Part shown: piece after piece, positions 49,470-58,336 of the stretch
Numbering within the stretch: position 1 is the stretch's first letter
How the letters are laid out: the number at the start of each line of letters is the position of its first letter
NCBI GenBank assembly: GCA_038147155.1
Contig: JAYQTA010000006.1
Location: 89,764 to 153,763, forward strand
Length of the DNA stretch: 64,000 nucleotides
Source of the DNA: Australimonas brisbanensis
GTDB taxonomy: Bacteria > Chloroflexota > Dehalococcoidia > Lucifugimonadales > Australimonadaceae
Direction: 5' to 3'
Program-made: the position numbers and the translations under genes
Notes under the pieces: model-generated
Databases searched by the model: none
Told to the model about the DNA's origin: nothing
What the model saw: only the letters and a program-made list of their open reading frames with translations

Positions 49470-50864
49470 TCAGTCCACCACCACGTGCCGGTCGAAGATG
49501 GTGCGGAAGGTGGCCCAGCGCGCGCGGTCGAACCGCCCATCAGCGACCAGGCTGTCTGCGGCGCCATAGGCCATGGCCAGGGCGTGGTGGGCGTTGTCGT
49601 GGGCGAAGAGCCCCTGGCGCCCGAAGGTGAGCAGCCCCTCCACCCCGCCCACCCACGTGTCCACCGTGGCGAAGTGGGCCTCGAACCCCATCCGGTAGAT
49701 GGGATAGGCATGGGGCAGGCGCCGGACGGCAACCTCCCGCACCGGGGCGTTGAGTGGGATGCCCGCGCGAATCAGGTCATCAGCGACCCTCTGGCCCAGA
49801 GCCGCATCGTCCAGTGCCCAGACGCCATCGCCTACGGCGCAGGGCAGTTCGGCGCACAACACCGTCACCCCGGCGGGGCCGCCACCGTAGTGCTTGGGCT
49901 CCGAGAGGCGCGTGATCGCCACGTCCGGCTCCGGGAAGTAGTGGGCGTCGTAGGGGGTGAAGCGCTCCGCCTCCAGCACCAGGTAGACCAGCACCATGGC
50001 GCGGGTCTCCAGCGACGCGGCTGCCCGGCGCACGGCATCCGGCGGAGCGGGCTCCACCGCACGCACCAGCGTCGCGAGCGGCAGGGTTGAGAAGACGTGG
50101 TCCGCCACGACGCGCCGCTCCTGCCCCGCCTGCGAGAAGCGCACGGCCACGGCGCGTCCGGCCTGCACCTCCACCGCGCTGATCGCTGCCCCGTAGCGGG
50201 CGTCTGCCCCCAGGCGCTGGGCCTCGGCGGCCAGGGCCTCGCTGATGCGGCCGTAACCCCCGCGCGGGTAGTAGAAGGCGCGCGAGCGGCTCGACCCCGG
50301 AAGCAGGCGAGCCAGCAGGGCGAGGGGGGAGCGTGCGCTGACGCGCCGGCGAGCCTGCACCGGCGAGAGGTCTTCGGGCTCCAGCCCCCACACCTTGCGG
50401 GCGTAGGGGAGGTAGAAGTCGCGGCACAGCGTGGGGCCAAGCCCCCGCTCCAGCACTCCCGCGAACGTCTCGCGCGCCGGACGCACCCGGCGCAGGGGCG
50501 CAGTCAGCGCATCGCGCGCCGCGCCCAGGGCAAGGGATGGCGGCAGGTGCGTCAGCAGGTTCAGCGGCCGCAGGGGGAAGCCCACCCACCGCCCGCCCAG
50601 GCGGATGCGCCCATGCCGCGGGCGCGAGAGCAGGTCCTCGCCCAGCAGGCGGCGCAGGTCGGCCAGGATGCGCGGGACCAACTGGGGGTGGAGGCGATGC
50701 GAGCCGTAATCCACCCGCATACCGGCCAACGCAAAGGAACCCGCCGCGCCGCCAGGGGCCTCACCGCGCTCCAGCAGGATGACCTGCGCGCCGTCCTGAG
50801 CCAGCCGGTAGGCCGCGCCCGCTCCCGCGGGGCCAGCGCCCAGCACCACGACGCGCGGGCCCAC
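49470..50864 (-). CDS. FAD-dependent amine-oxidase/UDP-galactopyranose-mutase-like protein
   Basis: A 464-residue flavoprotein. It opens RVVVLGAGPAGAGAAYRLAQ and VILLERGEAPGGAAGSF (FAD-binding fold with the GG doublet), with MRVDYGSHRLHPQ, and later VFSTLPLATLVRAV and AFYYPRGGYGRISEALAAEA. This layout matches protoporphyrinogen-oxidase-like and UGM-like proteins in sugar or isoprenoid loci; the reaction is not assignable. GTG 50864 lies one base after the ATPase stop codon, so it is cotranscribed with the iron ABC genes. Confidence 0.82.
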   Translation of the reverse strand: MGPRVVVLGAGPAGAGAAYRLAQDGAQVILLERGEAPGGAAGSFALAGMRVDYGSHRLHPQLVPRILADLRRLLGEDLLSRPRHGRIRLGGRWVGFPLRPLNLLTHLPPSLALGAARDALTAPLRRVRPARETFAGVLERGLGPTLCRDFYLPYARKVWGLEPEDLSPVQARRRVSARSPLALLARLLPGSSRSRAFYYPRGGYGRISEALAAEAQRLGADARYGAAISAVEVQAGRAVAVRFSQAGQERRVVADHVFSTLPLATLVRAVEPAPPDAVRRAAASLETRAMVLVYLVLEAERFTPYDAHYFPEPDVAITRLSEPKHYGGGPAGVTVLCAELPCAVGDGVWALDDAALGQRVADDLIRAGIPLNAPVREVAVRRLPHAYPIYRMGFEAHFATVDTWVGGVEGLLTFGRQGLFAHDNAHHALAMAYGAADSLVADGRFDRARWATFRTIFDRHVVVD

Positions 50865-50865
50865 C

Positions 50866-51966
50866 TCAGTCCCCGGCGGCAGGGCTCGCGGGGAACACCC
50901 GCAGCGTGCGGCCCGCCTTCAGGCGCAGGCGAACGGTCTGCCCCGCCTCCAGGTGCAGGTCGGACGACTGGCGCAAGCGCAGTTCGTGCCCGGAGCCGAA
51001 GCGCAGGTCGTAGTCCACCACCGCGCCGCCGAACTCGGCGTAGAGCACCTGGGCTGAGGTGACCGGCGCACCCTCCGCCGCCACGGGCTCCACGGCCAGC
51101 TCGTAGGAGCGGATCAGCGCCTGCACCGGGTCCCCGTCCATCAGCGCGCCCCCCGGCCACTCGGCGGGGAAGGTGCCGGCCAGCGTCTCCACCGCGCCGG
51201 CCCGATACGTGCCCGGGAGCAGTTCGCAGGGCCCGGCCATCTGCGCCACCAGCGCGCTGACCGGCTGCTCGAAAAGGCGCTGGGGGGTGTCCACCTGCTC
51301 CACGCGCCCCTCAGCCAGCACCGCCACGCGGTCGGCCAGGGCGAGGGCCTCCTCCCGGTCGTGGGTCACCAGGACGGCCGTCGCGCCGGAGCGGGCGATG
51401 AGCGAGCGCACGTCGCGCCGCAGCGCCCCGCGCAGCTGGCGGTCCAGGTTGGAGAAGGGCTCGTCCAGCAGCACCGCCACGGGGTCCGGCGCCAGAGCGC
51501 GCACCACCGCCACGCGCTGCTGCTGCCCGCCGGAGAGCTCGTGCGGGTAGCGGGCGGCGAGGCCCTCCAGCCCGGCCATGCGCAGCAGGGGCTCGACGGC
51601 CGCTGCGCGCTGCGCCGGGGGCACCGAGCGCAGACCGAAGGCGATGTTCTGCCCCACCGTCAGGTGCGGGAAGAGGGCATAGTCCTGGAAGACGATACCG
51701 ATGTTGCGCTTGTCCGGTGGCAGGTGCAGCCCCGGCCCGCTGACCACCCGCCCCGCCAGGGAGACGGTGCCCGCGCCGGGGCGCTCGAACCCGGCCATGA
51801 CGCGCAGCGCCGTGGTCTTGCCGGAGCCGGAGGGGCCCAGGATGGAGAAGAACTCGCCCTCGCGCACGTGCAGGCTGATGCCCCGCAGCGCGGGGGCGGC
51901 GGCACCAGGGTAGGCGCACACCACCCCATCCAGGGCGATGGCAGGCTGTCCGTTGACGGTGTTCAC
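50866..51966 (-). CDS. Iron(III)/sulfate-type ABC transporter ATPase
   Basis: A 366-residue importer ATPase. Walker A is LGPSGSGKTTALRVMAG, the Q loop is GIVFQDYALFPHLTVGQNI, the signature is HELSGGQQQRVAVVRALAPD, Walker B is AVLLDEPFSNLD, and the switch is LVTHDREEALALADR. A C-terminal TOBE-like regulatory domain follows (about 245-366), the FbpC/CysA/PotA layout. Its start overlaps the permease stop by 4 bp. Adjacency to the two-domain permease and the DtxR-type regulator favours iron. Confidence 0.92.
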   Translation of the reverse strand: MNTVNGQPAIALDGVVCAYPGAAAPALRGISLHVREGEFFSILGPSGSGKTTALRVMAGFERPGAGTVSLAGRVVSGPGLHLPPDKRNIGIVFQDYALFPHLTVGQNIAFGLRSVPPAQRAAAVEPLLRMAGLEGLAARYPHELSGGQQQRVAVVRALAPDPVAVLLDEPFSNLDRQLRGALRRDVRSLIARSGATAVLVTHDREEALALADRVAVLAEGRVEQVDTPQRLFEQPVSALVAQMAGPCELLPGTYRAGAVETLAGTFPAEWPGGALMDGDPVQALIRSYELAVEPVAAEGAPVTSAQVLYAEFGGAVVDYDLRFGSGHELRLRQSSDLHLEAGQTVRLRLKAGRTLRVFPASPAAGD

Positions 51967-53603
51967 GATGCGTCCTCACCGGCGCCTGAGGCGCGGTGCC
52001 GATGGGCGTCGCGCAGGATTAGGTAGGCGGTGGGCGGGCCGGTGACGACGATGAGTACCAGCGCGGGTGCGGCGGCGCGGGCGTAGAACGCCTCGGATAC
52101 CGCGCTCCACACGGACGATGCCAGCGTCTCGAACCCCGCCGGGCGCAGCAGCAGCGTTGCGGGCAGCTCCTTCATGGTGAGCAGCAGCACCAACGCGGCT
52201 CCGGCCAGTATTCCCGGCAGCACCAGCGGCAGCGTGACGCGCGCCAGAGTGCGCCAGGAGGAGAGTCCCAAACTCTGGGCGGCCTCCTCGATGTGGGGGT
52301 TGAGCTGCAGCAGCGAGGAGCGCAGCGCCCCCACGGCCACGGAGACGAAGATGATGGCGTATCCCGCCACCAGCAGCGCCTGGGTCTGGTAGAGGGGTCC
52401 CAGCACCTTGGCGCCCACGAACACCAGCGCCAGCGCCACGATGATACCCGGCAGCGCGAAGCCCAGGTAGCTCACCCGCTCCAGCAGCGCGGAGACGCGT
52501 CCGGGGTAGCGCACCGACAGCAGCGCGATGGGCACGGCGGCCAGCACCGTCACCACGGCGGCCAGGCCCGCCAACCAGAGCGAGTGCCACGCAGGGGTGA
52601 GCACCGCGTCCAGCCGCTCGCCCCGGCCCAGTCCGCGCACCAGCCAGTAGGCCAGCACCCCCACGGGCCCCACCAGCCCGGCCAGCACGGGGATGGTGAC
52701 GGCGGCGAGCGCCGGCCAGCGCCAGCGCCCCAGTGCCAGGGTGGCGGGGGCGCGCACAGACCCGGCCCCGGAGCGGTAGTAACGGCCCCGGCTGCGGGTG
52801 CGCGCCTCCAGCCACACGATGCCCAGGGCCAACACCCCCAGCACCAGCGCCAGGGATGAGGCGGCCTGGAGATTGAAGGCCGCCTCGTACTGGGTGTAGA
52901 TGGCCCAGGTGAACGTCTCGTAGCGCAGGATGGCCACGGCACCGAACTCGCTCAGGGTGTAGAGCGCCACCAGCACCGCTCCCGCGGCGATGGCCGGACG
53001 CAGCAGTGGCAGCGTCACCGCCCAAAGTGTGCGGGGAAGGCTGCGGCCCAGGGCGCGGGAGGCCTCCTCCAGCGCAGGGTCCATGCGCATCATCCCCGCG
53101 CGCACCGTGAGGAGCACGTAGGGGTAGGAGATCACCGTCATCACCAGGGCCGCGCCCCACAGGCCGTAGATAGACGGGAGAAGCTCCACGCCCAGCGGTT
53201 CCAGCGCACCCTGGAGCATGCCGCGCGGGCCCAGCGCCGCCACGGCCACGTACGCCGCCACATAGGAGGGGACGACCAGGGGCAGCACGGTGGCGACGGC
53301 CATCACGCGACGCAGGGGCATGTCGGTGCGCAGCGTCAGGAAGGCCACCGGCACAGCGATGGCCACCGAGGCGGCGGCCACGATGACCACCAGCGCCACG
53401 GTGCGCGCCAGCACCTGCGCCACGCGCCAGCGCGCCAGCACCTCCAGCGCCTCGGCCCCGGCACCCAGGGAGCGCGCGACCATGAAGGCGATGGGGAGGA
53501 GCACGGCCAGCCCCACCAGGGCCCCGGCAGCCACCAGGCCCGCAGGGGGCAGGCGGCGCATGGCCCGCACGCGGGGTGCCTGCGCTAGCGCCACGGGATG
53601 CAC
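51963..53603 (-). CDS. Iron(III) ABC transporter permease, fused two-domain (FbpB-like)
   Basis: A 546-residue permease with twelve or so helices in two homologous halves. Each half has an EAA loop: MDPALEEASRALGRSLPRTL in the first and LNPHIEEAAQSLGLSSWRTL in the second, where the ATPase docks. This double permease is typical of ferric iron transporters. The annotated GTG at 53603 is uncertain; an internal ATG (codon 15) is also possible. It is divergent from the DtxR-family gene with about 130 bp between. Confidence 0.9.
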   Translation of the reverse strand: MHPVALAQAPRVRAMRRLPPAGLVAAGALVGLAVLLPIAFMVARSLGAGAEALEVLARWRVAQVLARTVALVVIVAAASVAIAVPVAFLTLRTDMPLRRVMAVATVLPLVVPSYVAAYVAVAALGPRGMLQGALEPLGVELLPSIYGLWGAALVMTVISYPYVLLTVRAGMMRMDPALEEASRALGRSLPRTLWAVTLPLLRPAIAAGAVLVALYTLSEFGAVAILRYETFTWAIYTQYEAAFNLQAASSLALVLGVLALGIVWLEARTRSRGRYYRSGAGSVRAPATLALGRWRWPALAAVTIPVLAGLVGPVGVLAYWLVRGLGRGERLDAVLTPAWHSLWLAGLAAVVTVLAAVPIALLSVRYPGRVSALLERVSYLGFALPGIIVALALVFVGAKVLGPLYQTQALLVAGYAIIFVSVAVGALRSSLLQLNPHIEEAAQSLGLSSWRTLARVTLPLVLPGILAGAALVLLLTMKELPATLLLRPAGFETLASSVWSAVSEAFYARAAAPALVLIVVTGPPTAYLILRDAHRHRASGAGEDAS

Positions 53604-53677
53604 CTGACCCCGGCGGCTCGCGTGGGCAGCGTGGGGATTTCGTGGGGACGAACCGGTTTTACAAGCATGTGCGAAGA

Positions 53678-53694
53678 GTCTACCCTAGGCAGAC
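53678..53694. promoter_or_regulatory. Possible metal-regulator operator
   Basis: GTCTACCCTAGGCAGAC is an imperfect palindrome (6 of 8 pairs) in the gap between the iron permease and the DtxR-type gene. DtxR/IdeR/MntR sites are palindromes of about 19 bp in such divergent regions. The bases do not follow a published consensus closely. Confidence 0.35.
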
Positions 53695-53734
53695 CGAAAC
53701 CGGCACTACCCCGATCGATTCCAGGGGCATCAGC

Positions 53735-54460
53735 ATGAGCAGCACGACCAGCACCAAGAAGCTCCCCCGCCTCTCGCGGGCTGCGGAGAACTACCTGCTC
53801 TCCCTGGCGATACTGCGGGAGGACGGGGTCTCTCCCCACCTGACGGAACTGGCCTCGTTCCTGCGGCAGATACCGCCGGAGGAGGAGGTGGGCACCACGC
53901 TGCCGTCCGTCTCCGGCATGCTCCAGCGCATGGCGCGCGAGGGGCTGCTGACCATCTCCAAGGACAAGCAGATTGTGCTGACGGCCACGGGCGAGGAGCA
54001 GGCGCGCGATGTGGTGCGCCGCCACCGCCTGGCCGAGCGGTTGCTGGTGGACGTGCTGGGCGTGCCGCTGGATCGGGCCGAATCCGAGGCGCACGCCCTG
54101 GAGCACGCCATCTCCCCCGCCCTGCTCACCCGCATCGAGGAGAAGTTGGGCCATCCCCAGACATGCCCCTACGGGCGGCCAATCTACCAGCCGGGCGAGA
54201 AGCAGCTGCGCACCGACGAGCCGGGCACCATCCCCCTCTCCCAGGCCCAGCCGGGGAAGGGCTACCAGGTGGTGCGCATCCCCGATGTGGACTACCCCCT
54301 CCTGCGCTTCCTGGTGGGCAGCTATGTGCTGCCGGGCCAGCGCATCGAGGTGGAGGAGGTTGCGGGGTATCGCGGGGTGGTGGACCTGGCCGTTGCAGGA
54401 GAGCGCGTCTCCCTCGGCATGGAGCAGGCCGCGCGCATACGGGTGCGCCTGGCGGACTAG
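53735..54460 (+). CDS. DtxR/MntR-family metal-dependent repressor
   Basis: A 241-residue regulator. N-terminal winged helix (RAAENYLLSLAILREDGVSP, then LPSVSGMLQRMAREGLLTIS). The metal-binding/dimerisation domain has VVRRHRLAERLLVDVLGVPL, AHALEHAISPALLTRIEEKL and TCPYGRPI, with the family His/Glu/Cys ligands. A FeoA/SH3-like C-terminal domain follows (YPLLRFLVGSYVLPGQRIEV). This is the three-domain IdeR/DtxR layout rather than short MntR. It probably represses the divergent iron ABC genes when Fe(II) is plentiful. I start it at ATG 53735; the open frame further upstream is non-coding. Confidence 0.9.
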   Translation: MSSTTSTKKLPRLSRAAENYLLSLAILREDGVSPHLTELASFLRQIPPEEEVGTTLPSVSGMLQRMAREGLLTISKDKQIVLTATGEEQARDVVRRHRLAERLLVDVLGVPLDRAESEAHALEHAISPALLTRIEEKLGHPQTCPYGRPIYQPGEKQLRTDEPGTIPLSQAQPGKGYQVVRIPDVDYPLLRFLVGSYVLPGQRIEVEEVAGYRGVVDLAVAGERVSLGMEQAARIRVRLAD

Positions 54461-55749
54461 CCGCTCTCCCCCTCCGCTTCCGATTCCACCTTGGGGCGGC
54501 GCGCGATGAGCAGCAGCACCACGGAGAGCGCGTAGAGGGCTAGGATGGCCTTGAAGGCATCGTCGTAGGAGCCGCGCAGGTCGAACAGGAACGCCGCGAT
54601 GAGCGAGCCGGAGGCGTTGCCCGTCATCTGGAAGGGGATGGTGGAGCCTCGGATGGCGCCCAGGTAGCGGCGGCCGAAGAAGTCGGCCCACACCACCTCC
54701 GACAGCAGGCCCACGCCCGCCAGCCCCACGCCGAACACCGCCGCCGAGGTGAATGCCATCAGCACGCCATCGGTGCGCAGCACCAGCAGCGTGGCGAGCC
54801 ACAGCGTCGCCACGGCCAGCGCCAGCATGAGCTTGGCGCCGATGCGGTCTGACAGGTAGCCCCAGATGAACACGCTGAGGATGGAGCCTGCCGTCATGAA
54901 GGAGATGGAGGCGGCAGCCGCCGTGTTGGAGACGCCCACGTCGGAGTAGTGCGGCACCATGTGAAAGGTGACGCCGGTGTTGCCGATGGCATTCGCCGTG
55001 ACCATCACCGTCAGCAGCCAGAAGGGCACGGTGCGCAGCGCCCGCTTCTGGGTGATGCCGGTGACCGAGGCGAGGGGCTTGGCCCCCTCCGCGCCGGCTG
55101 CATCGCCCAGACGGCCATCGCCGTCGGGCAGCAGGCCTAGGTCCTCCGGTAGCCTGCGCAGCAGCAGCACGGCGGGCACCACGGCCATGACCACCGTGAG
55201 CACGCCGAACACCAGCCACGCCTCGCGCCAGCCATGGTGGTCGATGACCCACTGGATCAGCGGGGCCAAGGCGATGCCGCCGATGTACCCGCCCAGGGTG
55301 GCGGTGGAGATGGCCATGGCGCGCCGGCGCACGAACCACTTGGAGACGGTGGCGTAGAGCAGTTGGTGGCCCGTGGCCGACTGCATCATGGACCGGCCCG
55401 TGGCGTACACCACGTAGAAGCTCACCAGGGTGGACACCAGCGCCAGACCGAAGTAGGAGGCAGCCAGCAGGGCGAAGGCCCCGGCCATCATCCCGCGTGG
55501 GCCGAACCGGTCCAGCACCCGCCCCAGGTACACGCCCATGGCCGCGGCGGCCACCGTGCCGATGGTGACCGCCAGGTTCATCTCGGTGCGCGTCCAGCCG
55601 AACTCAGCGCTCATGGGCTTGAGGAAGATGCCGAAGAAGGAGCCGTTGAGGCCGGTGCGGGGGATGCCGCCGGAGAGCACCACCCCCACGATGAACCAAC
55701 CGTAGTAGAGGCGCCCACGCGCGAGGCGGTTGACGAGCCGGTCGGTCAT
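54457..55749 (-). CDS. MFS transporter (oxalate/formate antiporter-like)
   Basis: A 430-residue transporter with about twelve helices. The motif YLGRVLDRFGPRGMMAGAFA lies between helices 2 and 3. The start YYGWFIVGVVLSGGIPRTGL is typical of the OFA/monocarboxylate group. It is divergent from the Rieske gene at 55869 and convergent with the DtxR gene (4-bp overlap). It may import the substrate of the neighbouring oxygenase cassette. Confidence 0.87.
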   Translation of the reverse strand: MTDRLVNRLARGRLYYGWFIVGVVLSGGIPRTGLNGSFFGIFLKPMSAEFGWTRTEMNLAVTIGTVAAAAMGVYLGRVLDRFGPRGMMAGAFALLAASYFGLALVSTLVSFYVVYATGRSMMQSATGHQLLYATVSKWFVRRRAMAISTATLGGYIGGIALAPLIQWVIDHHGWREAWLVFGVLTVVMAVVPAVLLLRRLPEDLGLLPDGDGRLGDAAGAEGAKPLASVTGITQKRALRTVPFWLLTVMVTANAIGNTGVTFHMVPHYSDVGVSNTAAAASISFMTAGSILSVFIWGYLSDRIGAKLMLALAVATLWLATLLVLRTDGVLMAFTSAAVFGVGLAGVGLLSEVVWADFFGRRYLGAIRGSTIPFQMTGNASGSLIAAFLFDLRGSYDDAFKAILALYALSVVLLLIARRPKVESEAEGESG

Positions 55750-55868
55750 GGGGGCTCCTGTGGGGGCGGGGCGGGCCCGCCGGAGGCGCCAGCATACACG
55801 CCCGCGCGCGGGTTGCGGGGTGGAGTACCATGCCGACGTCGCGCGCGGTGCGCCGAGGGAGGTGAGCC

Positions 55869-57038
55869 ATGCTGAGCGTGGAGCAGAACGAACGGCTGAC
55901 GCGGGTGGGGCCGGGGACGCCCGCCGGTGAGCTGCTGCGCCGGTACTGGATGCCGGTGGCCCCCAAGGCCGAGGTGGACGAGGTGCGGGTGAAGCCCGTG
56001 CGCCTCCTGGGGGAGGACCTGGTGGTCTACCGCGACGCGCGCGGGCGCTACGGCCTCATCGCCGAACAGTGCCCCCACCGCTTCGCCTCGTTCGCCTACG
56101 GGCGCATCGACGACGACGGCATCCGCTGCCCCTACCACGGCTGGAAGTTCGACCTGACGGGCGCGTGCCTGGACCAGCCCGCCGAGCCCAAAGGCTCCAC
56201 CTACAAGGACGCCATCCGCCAACCCGCATACCCGGTGGCCGAGTCGGGCGGGCTGCTGTTCGCCTACCTAGGCCCGGCACCCGCGCCGCTGACCCCGCGC
56301 TTCGACATCCTGGCGCGGCCCGACTGGGTGCGGCGCATCGAGGTGCACCCCGTGCTGGAGTGCAACTGGGTGCAGCCCATGGAGAACTCGGTGGACCCGG
56401 CGCACCTGTACTGGCTGCACGGCTACGCGGGCGGCGCGCCCGACCAGCAGCCGGATGATGAGAACACCTACGAGGAGTTCGACTTCGGCATCTACAAATC
56501 GCACGTGAACGCGGAGGAGATCGAGACGCACCCGCTGGTGTTCCCGAACATCCTGCGCGGGCCGGGCTTCGTGGCCCACTTCCGGGTGCCGATGGACGAC
56601 ACCCACACGCGCATCTTCTACATCCTCTACAACCCCACCGACGACGGCGGGCCCGCGAACCAGGACCAGGTTCCCTACTCCTACATCGGCCCCATCAAGA
56701 CCCCCTACGACGACCACGGCTACACCCGCCACCGGCACCGCATGGACACCTTCGCGGGGCAGGACGGCATGGCCTGGGAGACGCAGGGCCCCGTGACCGA
56801 CCGCGCCAACGAGCACCTGGCGGTGAGCGATGCGGGCATCATCCTGTTCCGCAAGATGCTCGACCGGCAGATAACGGCGGTGGCCGAGGGGCAGGACCCC
56901 CTGGGCACGCTGCGTGAGCCCCACGAGGTCATCAACTTCATCGTGCGCCGCCTGGACCGCCACACCGGAGAGAGCATCCCCTGGAAGGGCCAGGTGGGCC
57001 GCTCCTTCGCCAAGTCCGTCAGCGTGCCCGTCGCCTAG
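55869..57038 (+). CDS. Rieske non-heme iron oxygenase, alpha subunit
   Basis: A 389-residue oxygenase. Rieske 2Fe-2S ligands are Cys68, His70 (QCPHRFASFAYG), Cys87 and His90 (RCPYHGWKFDLTG). The mononuclear iron site is Asp176, His179 and His184 in ENSVDPAHLYWLHG. The opening MLSVEQNERLTRVGPGTPAG is shared with the broken paralogue at 25330. It resembles phthalate-dioxygenase-type enzymes that hydroxylate or demethylate aromatic acids, using a separate reductase not found here. ATG 55869 follows GAGGGAGGTGAGCC. Confidence 0.92.
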   Translation: MLSVEQNERLTRVGPGTPAGELLRRYWMPVAPKAEVDEVRVKPVRLLGEDLVVYRDARGRYGLIAEQCPHRFASFAYGRIDDDGIRCPYHGWKFDLTGACLDQPAEPKGSTYKDAIRQPAYPVAESGGLLFAYLGPAPAPLTPRFDILARPDWVRRIEVHPVLECNWVQPMENSVDPAHLYWLHGYAGGAPDQQPDDENTYEEFDFGIYKSHVNAEEIETHPLVFPNILRGPGFVAHFRVPMDDTHTRIFYILYNPTDDGGPANQDQVPYSYIGPIKTPYDDHGYTRHRHRMDTFAGQDGMAWETQGPVTDRANEHLAVSDAGIILFRKMLDRQITAVAEGQDPLGTLREPHEVINFIVRRLDRHTGESIPWKGQVGRSFAKSVSVPVA

Positions 57039-57062
57039 TCCCGAACCATCAGGAGTCAGCCC

Positions 57063-58226
57063 ATGAGCATGATCATCGACTGCGACACCCACTACTTCCC
57101 GCCCGATGCGTTCGAGCACATCGAGGGGCCATTGGCCGCGCGCGCCCCGCGCCTGGTGTTCACGGGGCCGAACCTGCAGGACATCGTCTTCCCCGACGGC
57201 CCCTTCGCCGTGGCGGGCGCGACGCCCCTGCCCGCGCCGGGCTCCGGCGCGCGCTACGACGGCATGTCCAGCGCCGCGAGCCGCATGAGTGACTACGCGG
57301 GCATGGGCATCAACCGTCAGTTGGTGCTGCCCCAGTTCACCGGCTGGTGGTCCTACGGGCTGGAGCCGGCGCTGGGGGTGGCGCTGGCGCACTCGTGGAA
57401 CGTGGCGATGAAGCGCATGGCGGATCAGCGCGAGGGCGTCTATCCGGTGGCGCTGGTGGCGCTGCAGGACGTGGACGCGTCCATCGCCGAGCTGCGCTGG
57501 GCCAACGAGAACGGCTTCCCCGCGGTGGTGATCGACTATGTCTTCCCCGCCGAGGACAGCACCTACGGCATGCCCACGGCGTGCCGGCGCGAGGTGTGGC
57601 CGTTCTTCGCGGCGTGTGAGGAGCTGGACATGCCGGTGTTCCTGCACGCGGTGCAGCACGGCCACCGGTTGAATAACCTGGTCAACTTCCAGCTGGACGG
57701 GCTGGACATCTTCACCCCCTCCGAGCCGCAGATGAACCTGGTGGCGCTGATCACCACCGGCCTGCTGGACCGCTACCCAGGGCTGAAGATCGTGCACGCC
57801 GAGCAGGGCGCGGGGTACATCCGCCCCATGGCCGAGTGGTTGGACAGGCTGCACGGGCCATACGTGGCGGCCTACGAGCAGGGCGAGGGCGTGAGCGCCG
57901 GGTGGCGGCGTAAGCTACCGGCCAAGGCCCCCCAGCTGGTGAGCCGGGAGGATGCGTCGGAGAAGAACCGCCACCTGCCCTCCCACTACTTCCGCACCAA
58001 CTTCTACTGGACCATCGAGACCGAGGAGGAGGAACTGGTGGACGCCATCGACTTCGTGGGCGCCGACCGGTTCCTGTTCGCCACGGACTACCCGCACGAT
58101 GACCCCGGCGGACTGAAGAAGTTCGAGGACGTGGGCCTGCTGGCGGCCAACCCGCACCTGTCCGAGGAGGTGAAGGAGCAACTGCGCTGGCGAAACGCGG
58201 CGCGGGTGTTCAATCTGCCCGTCTAG
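57063..58226 (+). CDS. Amidohydrolase family 2 protein
   Basis: A 387-residue metal-dependent hydrolase or decarboxylase. The first metal motif is MIIDCDTHYFPPDAF (Asp8, His10 type). A His lies in PVFLHAVQHGHRL, another in KIVHAEQGAGYI, and the catalytic Asp is in FLFATDYPHDDPGG. It follows the Rieske oxygenase by 24 bp and is a paralogue of the 1925 protein. In aromatic pathways such proteins decarboxylate or hydrolyse ring-cleavage products. Confidence 0.88.
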   Translation: MSMIIDCDTHYFPPDAFEHIEGPLAARAPRLVFTGPNLQDIVFPDGPFAVAGATPLPAPGSGARYDGMSSAASRMSDYAGMGINRQLVLPQFTGWWSYGLEPALGVALAHSWNVAMKRMADQREGVYPVALVALQDVDASIAELRWANENGFPAVVIDYVFPAEDSTYGMPTACRREVWPFFAACEELDMPVFLHAVQHGHRLNNLVNFQLDGLDIFTPSEPQMNLVALITTGLLDRYPGLKIVHAEQGAGYIRPMAEWLDRLHGPYVAAYEQGEGVSAGWRRKLPAKAPQLVSREDASEKNRHLPSHYFRTNFYWTIETEEEELVDAIDFVGADRFLFATDYPHDDPGGLKKFEDVGLLAANPHLSEEVKEQLRWRNAARVFNLPV

Positions 58227-58336
58227 ACCGGCGTTGACGGGCCGCGCGGGCGGGGGTAGCGTTGCGCCCGCCGGGCGGCGAGAGCGCACCGGCCCGGCGG
58301 CTGAGGCGACGGAACCAACCCAGACGGAGGGGAGCA

